Positions 6,100-11,120 of a stretch of DNA of 11,120 nucleotides are shown in pieces. The notes beneath the pieces are model-generated. The model worked only from the letters and a program-made list of their open reading frames with translations. It had not been told where the DNA came from and made no database searches. The stretch is from Actinomycetota bacterium (GTDB lineage Bacteria > Actinomycetota > Thermoleophilia > Solirubrobacterales > Solirubrobacteraceae). The stretch lies in assembly GCA_009699565.1 (NCBI GenBank), contig WLNX01000035.1, positions 1-11,120 of the forward strand. The letters are read 5' to 3'. The position numbers and the translations under genes are program-made. How positions within the stretch are numbered: the first letter of the stretch is position 1; each line of letters opens with the position of its first letter.

Positions 6100-6825
6100 T
6101 TAGCGGCGAAGCCGCATCGCCGGCACCAGCCAAGCCGCCTCGGTCGTGATGCGCCAGGACATCTTTGACGTCCCTGCCACACGGTCGCGGAAGACGATCG
6201 GAACCTCAACAACCTTGAAGCCCCGCTTCGCAGTCCTGTAGGTCAACTCGATCTGGAAGGCGTATCCCACCGACTCGACCGACGGCAGGTCGATCGCCTT
6301 GAGCACGTCGGCGCGGAACGCCTTGAAGCCGCCTGTGAGGTCGTTGATCGGCAGGCCGAGAATTGTCCTTGCGTAGAGCGATCCGCCGCGGCTGATCACC
6401 CTTCGCTGGAGGCTCCAATCTTCAATGCCGCCGCCGCTCACATAGCGCGAACCGAGCGCCAGATCAGCTCCGTCGTCGCGCACCGCTTTGAGCAGGCGAG
6501 CGAGGTCGCGCGGGTCGTGCGAGAAGTCGCTGTCCATCTCCATTACAAAGCCGGCGCCCGCGTCGAGTGCGTGCTTGAACCCCGCCAAGTACGCCGGCCC
6601 AAGCCCCTCGCGGGTGGTGCGGTGGAGCACCTCGATCCTGTCGCTTTCGGCCGCCATCGCGTCGGCGAGCTGGCCGGTGCCGTCGGGCGAGCCGTCGTCA
6701 ACGACAAGGATCCGAAAGCCGTCGGGGGAAGCCTCTTCGAGCACCTGAGCCGCGGCGGTGACTAGCGGCTCGATGTTCTCGGCCTCGTTATATGTGGGCA
6801 GGATCAGCCAAGGAATTGCGGACAT
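6100..6825 (-). CDS. GT2 glycosyltransferase, polyprenol-phosphate mannose synthase (Ppm1/DPMS-like)
   Basis: The predicted reaction moves mannose from GDP-mannose to polyprenyl phosphate on the cytoplasmic face of the membrane, making the lipid donor used by GT-C mannosyltransferases. The 241 aa hold one GT-A domain: LPTYNEAENI (9-18), VVDDGSPDGT (41-50), the metal-binding MEMDSDFSHDP (95-105, D98/D100), the DPMS-type NDLTGGFKAFR (161-171), YAFQIELTYR (188-197) and PIVFRDRVAGTSKMS (209-223). It lacks the C-terminal membrane domain of some DPM synthases, as in single-domain bacterial Ppm enzymes. Sugar specificity is inferred from family motifs; a glucose-using relative cannot be excluded. 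It follows the GT4 gene by 27 bp. The start is ATG at 6825 with no clear Shine-Dalgarno, so translation may depend on upstream coupling or a leader. Confidence 0.88.
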   Translation of the reverse strand: MSAIPWLILPTYNEAENIEPLVTAAAQVLEEASPDGFRILVVDDGSPDGTGQLADAMAAESDRIEVLHRTTREGLGPAYLAGFKHALDAGAGFVMEMDSDFSHDPRDLARLLKAVRDDGADLALGSRYVSGGGIEDWSLQRRVISRGGSLYARTILGLPINDLTGGFKAFRADVLKAIDLPSVESVGYAFQIELTYRTAKRGFKVVEVPIVFRDRVAGTSKMSWRITTEAAWLVPAMRLRR

Positions 6826-6852
6826 CGGCGAGACGGAGACTAGATCAACTGG

Positions 6853-7839
6853 TCAAGGCAGTAGCTGCGCCATCAGCTCGGCGCTGATCGTTTGTTGGAC
6901 GCTGCCGCTGGCGAACGGCTCCATCAGTCGCGCGGCGCGCTCCCTGTATCGGCCTCCCGGAGCGTCCAACGCCTTGCGGATCGAAGCTGCAAGATCGTCT
7001 CCGACGAGGTTGGGATCAAGCTCGCGGGCGAGTCTCAGGGCCTCGTAGGCACCGGGGGCTGCGGTGGTTGCCAGTTGGCATCCGTCGGCGAGCGCTTCGA
7101 GCTGCGCGAGCCCGAAGTCTTCGCGGCGCGGAGCGCAGACGAAAAGCTTGGAACGTCGCAGGAGCGCTCGGTACTGCTCGCTTGGGAGCAGGCCTACAAC
7201 TTCAACGCCGGGTCCCGGGCTGGGCAGTCTGGCCGGGTCAAGCCCTGCGACGACCAGCCGCTCGTCACCGCGTCGGGCCTGCGCCCAGGCCTCCAACACC
7301 GCTCCAAGCCCCTTCTTCTGCGGATCCGCCGCGTAGGTGATCGCCGCAATGTCGCGGTCCTCGTCGGCGACCGGTGGCCCACTGGGATCAACGGGGGGTG
7401 GCACAACGACCGTTGCCGCGGCGCTCTGCGGCGCCTGCGTCAGTGCCGCCTCAGACCAGGGGATCAACAGCCGGCTCTCTGCGAACCGCCGGCGCTCCAG
7501 TGGCCGCTGCCAGATTCCGTCCCGTCCCGGACGGTTTTCGGCGGCTGCGGCGTCGAAGCGGATCGCCCCCGGCTTCGGCCAGAACATCGCCGCCGTCGTC
7601 GAGGAGTAGACGATCGTCCGCGGCATCTTCGAGGCGATCGCAGCCCGCGCCGCGGCGGCCGCCGAGCGCGCCCAGCGGTAATCGGTCAGGGCCATCGTGC
7701 GCACCTGCGGGCACGGCGCTGCACGAGCTATTTCGACCGCCGCTCCCGAGCTGCGGAGCTGCGCCGCGAAAACTTCGTCTGCCGCCCGCAGCCCGGCGGT
7801 GGAGCCAAGCGAGACGAGCAGGACATCCGGTGCACTCAC
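6853..7839 (-). CDS. GT4-type (GT-B fold) glycosyltransferase
   Basis: A 328-aa retaining GT-B glycosyltransferase. The C-terminal, nucleotide-sugar-binding half is clear: ITYAADPQKKGLGAVLEAW (167-185) with the basic phosphate-binding KKG, LVVAGLDP (195-202), VEVVGLLPSEQYRALLRRS (212-230), and the EX7E signature EDFGLAQLE (240-248). The N-terminal acceptor half is divergent and short, beginning with a Rossmann-like DVLLVSLGS but lacking the usual glycine-rich loop. Donor and acceptor sugars cannot be told. The start is GTG at 7839, whose last bases form the stop of the upstream membrane-protein gene (GTGA, 4-bp overlap), so translation is probably coupled. Its position before the Ppm-like gene and after otsB suggests a role in making an envelope glycan, glycolipid or glycoside. 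Confidence 0.85.
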   Translation of the reverse strand: MSAPDVLLVSLGSTAGLRAADEVFAAQLRSSGAAVEIARAAPCPQVRTMALTDYRWARSAAAAARAAIASKMPRTIVYSSTTAAMFWPKPGAIRFDAAAAENRPGRDGIWQRPLERRRFAESRLLIPWSEAALTQAPQSAAATVVVPPPVDPSGPPVADEDRDIAAITYAADPQKKGLGAVLEAWAQARRGDERLVVAGLDPARLPSPGPGVEVVGLLPSEQYRALLRRSKLFVCAPRREDFGLAQLEALADGCQLATTAAPGAYEALRLARELDPNLVGDDLAASIRKALDAPGGRYRERAARLMEPFASGSVQQTISAELMAQLLP

Positions 7840-8363
7840 GAGACGCCGCGCGGCTCGGGCTTGACGTCGCGGCGCAATCCTGGAGTACGCACGAGCTTGA
7901 TCGGCCGGACCGGTGACCCGGTGGCGACGAAGAAGGTAACTCCGTCGCGCTCCTCAATCGCCGTAACCGCGCGGTCCTGGTGGCGCCAGGCAAGGGCCCA
8001 GATCACCATGAAACCGGCCGCGATGGCAGCAATCTGAGGCAGGAAGAAAGAGAAGATTGCCGACACCAGCGCCGCCAGCAGCAGCGGCCACACGCGGCTA
8101 AGCAGGAGCCGCCCAACGTTCTGCTCGGGCAGGGTCGCAGTGCTCTGGGCCTCGCGCAGGGCGCGCGAGACCGACGGACTGGCCTCAAGCCTCCTGCCGA
8201 TCCATGCTCCGATCAGCGCGGCCACGACCCACCAGCCGGCAGCAATCAGAACGAGCTGGCTCTCTCCCAGAGCGTTTGACTGGATCACCGTCAGTACCGC
8301 CAGGACCGTTGCCGACGCCGCGCTCAGAAGGACCGTCGTCTTGAGCAGGTCGACGTACCTCAT
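7836..8363 (-). CDS. Four-helix integral membrane protein of unknown function
   Basis: I do not recognise this 175-aa protein. Four hydrophobic helices are visible at about 8-28, 36-56, 90-108 and 110-127, arranged as two hairpins joined by a polar loop (58-88) rich in Arg, Glu and Ser. A hydrophilic basic C-tail of ~48 residues (128-175) includes EERDGVTFFVATGSPVRPIK. The Arg-rich loop and tail suggest both face the cytoplasm. No catalytic motif is seen. It starts (ATG 8363) 2 bp after the otsB stop and ends overlapping the GT4 start by 4 bp, so it is embedded in the otsB-GT operon. It could be a membrane partner or scaffold for the glycosyltransferases, which is inference from position only. 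Confidence 0.8.
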   Translation of the reverse strand: MRYVDLLKTTVLLSAASATVLAVLTVIQSNALGESQLVLIAAGWWVVAALIGAWIGRRLEASPSVSRALREAQSTATLPEQNVGRLLLSRVWPLLLAALVSAIFSFFLPQIAAIAAGFMVIWALAWRHQDRAVTAIEERDGVTFFVATGSPVRPIKLVRTPGLRRDVKPEPRGVS

Positions 8364-8365
8364 CG

Positions 8366-9169
8366 CTACCCGCCAAGCGCCGAGAGCAGTGCGTTCACGC
8401 CTTCGGTCCCGTCAACGAGGATGTCGGCTTCGGCAAGCAGTTCGCTCGGCGTCTGTTCCGAGCGCACCCCGGCACATACCGCGTCGGTCAGAGTTTCTTC
8501 CGCAACCAGCGCTCGCAGCGCGCGGAATGCGTCGATGTCGGTGCGGTCGTCGCCGATGTAGAGCGCGCAGTCCACGTCAACGCCGCCGAGCAAAGCCCTT
8601 ACTGCATCTCCCTTATCGCTGGTGACCGGAGCCCGCAGCTCAATCACGCTGCGCCCGCGATGGATTACGAGGCCATCGGCACGGGCCGACTCGGCGATCT
8701 GCTCGGCGACCTCCTCGGCAGCGCTTTCGTCCTCGAGCCCGCGCCAGTGAAGCGCGACGATCGGACCTTTCTCCTCCACTCGCAGCCCGCTCTGCTCGCG
8801 CAGCGCCGTGGCGGTTCCCAGCGCTGCAGCGCGAACCCTGTCGGTCCAAGCCTCGGCCTCTTCGTTGACGAGCGGCTCGGAGGCGCCGCGCGGAAGCAGC
8901 TCCAAGCCGTGGTTGCCGGAATAGGGAAGCGATCCGATCCCCACGATCCGCCGCGCCTCCTTGGCCTGCCTGCCGCTGACGCAGCCAACCAGCCCGTAGA
9001 TCTCGCGGCACTCGATCAGCAGCCGACGGGTCGGCTCGGAGACGCTCGACGTCTGCGGATCGCGGACGATCGGCGCCAGCGTCCCGTCGACGTCGAACAG
9101 CAGCGCGGTCCGTGACCGGTCGATCAGTAGCGGTGCGATCGCGCTGGCAAGCGAGGTTGCGGAGGTCAT
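8366..9169 (-). CDS. otsB: Trehalose-6-phosphate phosphatase (HAD superfamily)
   Basis: It would dephosphorylate trehalose 6-phosphate to trehalose, the second step of the OtsA-OtsB route. The 267 aa fit the bacterial family. HAD motif I is LLFDVDGTLAPI (DxDGT, nucleophile Asp first). CVSGRQ carries motif II, SGNHGLELLPRG is a TPP-type cap segment, and TSDKGDAVRALL gives the motif III lysine. Motif IV is LYIGDDRTDIDAFRAL. The ATG at 9169 is the only sensible start: upstream in-frame codons hold no start until well inside the divergent gene. It has no real Shine-Dalgarno and sits 7 nt after a CATAAT box, which suggests a leaderless mRNA. It heads the minus-strand operon leading into the membrane protein and two glycosyltransferases. 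otsA is not in the window. Confidence 0.93.
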   Translation of the reverse strand: MTSATSLASAIAPLLIDRSRTALLFDVDGTLAPIVRDPQTSSVSEPTRRLLIECREIYGLVGCVSGRQAKEARRIVGIGSLPYSGNHGLELLPRGASEPLVNEEAEAWTDRVRAAALGTATALREQSGLRVEEKGPIVALHWRGLEDESAAEEVAEQIAESARADGLVIHRGRSVIELRAPVTSDKGDAVRALLGGVDVDCALYIGDDRTDIDAFRALRALVAEETLTDAVCAGVRSEQTPSELLAEADILVDGTEGVNALLSALGG

Positions 9170-9187
9170 CGAACCTATTATGAAGGG
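9170..9187. promoter_or_regulatory. Candidate bidirectional promoter with shared -10 core, otsB and TSUP genes
   Basis: Only 18 bp separate the divergent otsB ATG (9169) and the TSUP GTG (9188). On the plus strand TATTAT (9176-9181) is followed by 6 nt and then the GTG. On the minus strand CATAAT (9182 to 9177) is followed by 7 nt and then the ATG. Each is a 5/6 match to TATAAT, and each distance would place the transcript start at or next to the start codon. The shared AT core reads as a -10 in both directions. No good -35 was found for the plus direction. Confidence 0.5.
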
Positions 9188-9550
9188 GTGCCGAACGAGC
9201 GCATACTTCGACTTGCGATCATCGGGGTCGGCACGGGCCTCTTCAGCGGCCTCTTCGGTGTCGGCGGCGGCGTCGTCCTCGTGCCGATGCTGATCCTCTG
9301 GCTTGGCTTCGATGAGCGCAAGGCTGCAGCTACCTCGCTGCTGGTGATCGTAATTGCAGCGATTGGCGGAGCGATCACGCATCTGACCTACGGCAACATC
9401 GATCTGGTCGCTGCGCTCACGGTCGGAATCCCCGCAGTCGGAGGCGTTTTGATCGGAACCTGGCTGCAGCAGCGGATCAATGTCGCCGTCGTCCAGCTTC
9501 TGTTCTCGCTGCTCCTTGTTGCAACTGCGGCACTGGTCGCCTTCGGATGA
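9188..9550 (+). CDS. TauE/SafE (TSUP) family membrane protein, half-length, first of pair
   Basis: A 120-aa membrane protein equal to one repeat of the TSUP (DUF81) family, whose usual members are ~250 aa with two such repeats and act as anion exporters or permeases (sulfite, sulfonates). The repeat signature GLFSGLFGVGGGVVLVPML lies at about 15-33. It is followed by ATSLLVIVIAAIGG, TYGNIDLVAALTVGIPAVGG and a last helix that ends at the C-terminus, giving four hydrophobic segments. The GTG at 9188 is forced: an in-frame stop at 9128-9130 lies upstream with no start codon between, and none follows before the membrane segment. Its stop overlaps the next gene's start (ATGA). It probably pairs with the next protein to rebuild a full-size transporter. 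The substrate is unknown. Confidence 0.88.
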   Translation: MPNERILRLAIIGVGTGLFSGLFGVGGGVVLVPMLILWLGFDERKAAATSLLVIVIAAIGGAITHLTYGNIDLVAALTVGIPAVGGVLIGTWLQQRINVAVVQLLFSLLLVATAALVAFG

Positions 9551-9942
9551 TCGTCCTGGCAATCGTCATCGGAGTTGCTGCCGGGATCCTCTCGGGCCTA
9601 CTCGGCATCGGCGGCGGGATTCTGCTCGTGCCGGCGCTGGCGCTGGTCCTTGACCTCGATCACATCGATGCGGAGGCGACATCGTTGCTGGCGATCATCC
9701 CGGTCGCCGCAGTTGGCGCGTGGCGGCAGCGCAGCTACGGAAATCTCGACGTCAGGACCGGCGTCACCGTCGGGATCTTTGCCGCGCTCGCCGCCGTTGG
9801 CGGAGTTGCGCTGGTCAACGCGCTCGACGAGCGACTGATCCGCTACTTCTTCGCGGTTCTCATGGTGTACGTCGCCTGGCGGCTCGCATCGGGCGCGATC
9901 AGGCAACTGCGCGCCGAAGCGGCCTCAGCGACCGAAGGCTGA
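9547..9942 (+). CDS. TauE/SafE (TSUP) family membrane protein, half-length, second of pair
   Basis: A 131-aa second TSUP repeat, clearly similar to its upstream neighbour. Its GILSGLLGIGGGILLVPAL matches the same signature, and ATSLLAIIPVAAVG plus SYGNLDVRTGVTVGIFAAL align with the neighbour's ATSLL and TYGNID blocks. Four hydrophobic segments are followed by a basic tail (RQLRAEA), which suggests a cytoplasmic C-terminus. It starts with ATG at 9547 in a 4-bp ATGA overlap with the upstream stop, typical of translational coupling and equal expression. This fits a designed pair better than a fresh frameshift. Each half could homodimerise, but a heterodimer mimicking the two-repeat TSUP fold is the simplest reading. 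Confidence 0.88.
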   Translation: MIVLAIVIGVAAGILSGLLGIGGGILLVPALALVLDLDHIDAEATSLLAIIPVAAVGAWRQRSYGNLDVRTGVTVGIFAALAAVGGVALVNALDERLIRYFFAVLMVYVAWRLASGAIRQLRAEAASATEG

Positions 9943-9959
9943 CTTCGGCGCCATACGGG

Positions 9960-9987
9960 TTGCCCCGGGCGATTCATCGAGTACGGT
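9960..9987 (+). promoter_or_regulatory. Candidate promoter of the PAC2 gene
   Basis: TTGCCC (9960-9965, 4/6 to the -35 consensus), a 16-bp spacer and TACGGT (9982-9987, the actinobacterial TANNNT -10 form). The 51-bp gap after the TSUP pair holds nothing else clear; no terminator-like hairpin with a T-run was seen. Six nt after the -10 comes GTG (9994), so a leaderless start there is also possible. Confidence 0.4.
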
Positions 9988-10002
9988 TGAAGGGTGGCAT
10001 CG

Positions 10003-10866
10003 ATGATTTGGGAAGAGCGGCCGGACGGGCTTCGAGCCCCGGCGATGATCTGCGCTTTCGGCGGTTGGAACGACGCCGGCGAAGCGGCGACCTCGGCGGT
10101 CAACTTCCTTGCCTCCTCACTGGACGCCTACCGCTTCGCGCACCTTGACCCGGAGGAGTTCTACGACTTCCAGGCGACTCGGCCGCAGATCAAGCTGGTC
10201 GAAGGCGAAGCCCGCGAGATCACGTGGCCGATGGTCGAGATCTGGGCGGCTAAGGCTCCGCGCGCTCCGCGCGACCTGATCCTGCTGACCGGGCCGGAAC
10301 CATCGATGCGCTGGCAGACTCTCTGCAGCAGCGTTGTTGACCTAGCCGATGCGCTTGGAGTGCAGATGATCGTCTCGCTCGGCGCGTTGCTGGCAGACGT
10401 CCCGCACACGCGGCCGGTGCCGATGGTCGGAGTCACGAGCGACGAGGCGCTGGCCGAGCGTGTTGGCCTTTCTCCCACCTCCTATGAGGGGCCGACCGGC
10501 ATCACCGGCGTGCTCCACAGCGCCTGCGAGGCTTCCGGGATTCCGTCGGCAAGCCTCTGGGCCAGCGTCCCGCACTACGTCGCGGCCGCCCCTAATCCGA
10601 AGGCGTCGCTCGCGCTGGTGCGCAAGCTTGAGTCACTCGTTGGCATCAGCTTCGACGCGACCGATCTTGAACGCGCGGCATCCGACTACGAGCGCCGCGT
10701 GAGCAGCGCGGTCGCGGGCGACGACGAAGTGCGCCAGTTCGTCGAGCGCTTGGAGCAGGCCAGCGACGCCGATGGATCCGATCTTGAATCGGGAGAGGTT
10801 CCGTCGGGCGACGTTCTGGCGAGGGAGTTTCAGCGCTTCCTCAACCAGCGCGGCGACGACGCCTAG
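10003..10866 (+). CDS. PAC2-family protein (proteasome assembly chaperone-like)
   Basis: A 287-aa member of the PAC2 family (related to eukaryotic PSMG2 and archaeal/actinobacterial homologues), about the length of the mycobacterial member. Visible hallmarks are the N-terminal RAPAMICAFGGWNDAGEAA (phosphorylase-like alpha/beta core, GWNDAG), DPEEFYDFQATRP, LILLTGPEPSMRW, IVSLGALLADVPHTRPVPM, and YEGPTGITGVLHSACEASGIPSASLWASVPHY split over about 160-190. The C-terminal ~100 residues are acidic and helical. The molecular role in bacteria is not settled; a link to the proteasome is family-based inference. The ATG at 10003 is preferred because GAAGGG (9989-9994) lies 8 nt upstream. GTG at 9994 would add MAS and could serve a leaderless transcript. 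It is convergent with the nuclease gene, and their TAG stops share CTAG at 10863-10866. Confidence 0.9.
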   Translation: MIWEERPDGLRAPAMICAFGGWNDAGEAATSAVNFLASSLDAYRFAHLDPEEFYDFQATRPQIKLVEGEAREITWPMVEIWAAKAPRAPRDLILLTGPEPSMRWQTLCSSVVDLADALGVQMIVSLGALLADVPHTRPVPMVGVTSDEALAERVGLSPTSYEGPTGITGVLHSACEASGIPSASLWASVPHYVAAAPNPKASLALVRKLESLVGISFDATDLERAASDYERRVSSAVAGDDEVRQFVERLEQASDADGSDLESGEVPSGDVLAREFQRFLNQRGDDA

Positions 10867-11120
10867 ATCTCGGCTGCGGGGCAGGCGATCCGGAAGTCGC
10901 AGTAGCCGCAAGCACTGGCGCTCGGCGTCGGCTCAAACTCTTGCGCGCTGATCGAGGCAGCGACCTCGTTGACCGTTTCGGCGATCCAGTCGCGGTCGAT
11001 CTCGCTGGCGGGCACCGGAATCTTCTCGTCGTCAAGGACGTAGTGGTAGCTCTGCAGCTCCGACTCCACCTGCCAGGCCTCTCGTGCTGCGACGGCGTAG
11101 AGCGAGAGCTGGATGTCCTC
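10863..11120 (-). CDS. RecB-like PD-(D/E)XK nuclease with Fe-S cysteines, C-terminal part, runs off right edge
   Basis: The last 85 residues of a protein that enters from beyond the right edge. EDIQLSLYAVAA begins the visible part and carries the QxxxY motif (Q4-Y8) of RecB/AddB/Cas4-type nucleases. The C-terminus has three cysteines in CGYCDFRIACPA (C71, C74, C80; C-x2-C-x5-C), the downstream part of the four-Cys iron-sulfur staple of this group; the fourth Cys would lie near the missing N-terminus. It probably acts on DNA ends in repair or recombination. It could be a free-standing RecB-like exonuclease of ~270 aa, as is common beside PAC2 genes in Actinobacteria, or the tail of an AddB/AdnAB-type protein. 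An internal GTG at 11069 is not the true start, because the frame stays open and family-like upstream. Confidence 0.85.
   Translation of the reverse strand, partial: EDIQLSLYAVAAREAWQVESELQSYHYVLDDEKIPVPASEIDRDWIAETVNEVAASISAQEFEPTPSASACGYCDFRIACPAAEI

Noticed and set aside
6035..6133. N-terminal extension of thioredoxin (possible signal or membrane anchor)
   Set aside because: The extra 33 residues cover the palindrome, the -10 box and the Shine-Dalgarno, and the strong AAGGAG supports the ATG at 6034.
6892..8037. 381-codon plus-strand frame opposite the GT4 and membrane-protein genes
   Set aside because: The composition is Arg/Gly/Pro-rich with no recognisable domain, and it spans two well-supported minus-strand genes. 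It is a codon-bias shadow.
9547..9550. Frameshift breaking one TauE gene into two
   Set aside because: The second half has its own ATG in a clean ATGA overlap, and the first half ends naturally after its fourth helix. A recent frameshift is therefore less likely than a true two-gene arrangement, though only comparison with relatives can settle it.
9170..9562. N-terminal extension of otsB to a start near 9562
   Set aside because: The extension lies entirely antisense to the TSUP gene, is rich in Asp, Arg and Gln, and carries no phosphatase features. The HAD domain begins normally after the ATG at 9169.
1..11120. CRISPR arrays, tRNA/rRNA genes, insertion sequences, prophage or defence island
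   Set aside because: No regularly spaced repeats, tRNA-like cloverleafs, transposase motifs or phage genes were seen. Base composition and gene packing are uniform throughout.

Overview
This is an ordinary chromosomal stretch of a high-GC actinobacterium, packed with genes on both strands. The family mix points to the Thermoleophilia/Solirubrobacterales side of Actinobacteria: an actinobacterial-type IleRS with a GXHH signature, a PAC2-family protein next to a RecB-like nuclease, a Ppm-type polyprenol-phosphate mannose synthase, a single-domain PPK2 and a class II fumarase of mycobacterial type. This placement is inferred from remembered family features, because no search could be run. No RNA gene, IS element, CRISPR array, prophage or integration scar was seen, and no gap between genes exceeds about 80 bp.

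Layout, left to right. (1) 1-2026, minus strand: a likely three-gene run, ppk2, then an alpha/beta-hydrolase-fold protein lacking its nucleophile, then the 5' part of fumC, which runs off the left edge. (2) 2027-2107: a divergent intergenic region with inverted and direct half-site repeats, a candidate operator for the MarR regulator that starts at 2108. (3) 2108-5702, plus strand: marR, then ileS (1036 aa), whose active-site signature is GSHH instead of HxGH. (4) 9169 down to 5705, minus strand: otsB (trehalose-6-phosphate phosphatase), a four-helix membrane protein, a GT4-type glycosyltransferase, a Ppm-like GT2 mannosyltransferase and trxA. The first four are almost gapless and read as an envelope/sugar operon. 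trxA probably has its own promoter beneath a 19-bp imperfect palindrome, and its 3' end nearly touches that of ileS. (5) 9188-9942, plus strand: two overlapping half-length TauE/SafE (TSUP) membrane proteins, divergent from otsB across only 18 bp. (6) 10003-10866: a PAC2 protein, convergent with a RecB-like Fe-S nuclease entering from the right. The two TAG stops share one CTAG.

Most of the window is housekeeping: the TCA cycle, polyphosphate/nucleotide metabolism, tRNA charging, redox, glycan-lipid donor synthesis and trehalose. I found no convincing novel multi-gene system. The most notable points are the GXHH IleRS (a motif linked to mupirocin hyper-resistance), the 18-bp otsB/TSUP gap that looks like a symmetric bidirectional promoter making leaderless mRNAs in both directions, the split TSUP transporter, the hydrolase without a nucleophile, the candidate MarR and trxA operators, and the PAC2/RecB-like pair that suggests a Pup-proteasome locus just to the right.
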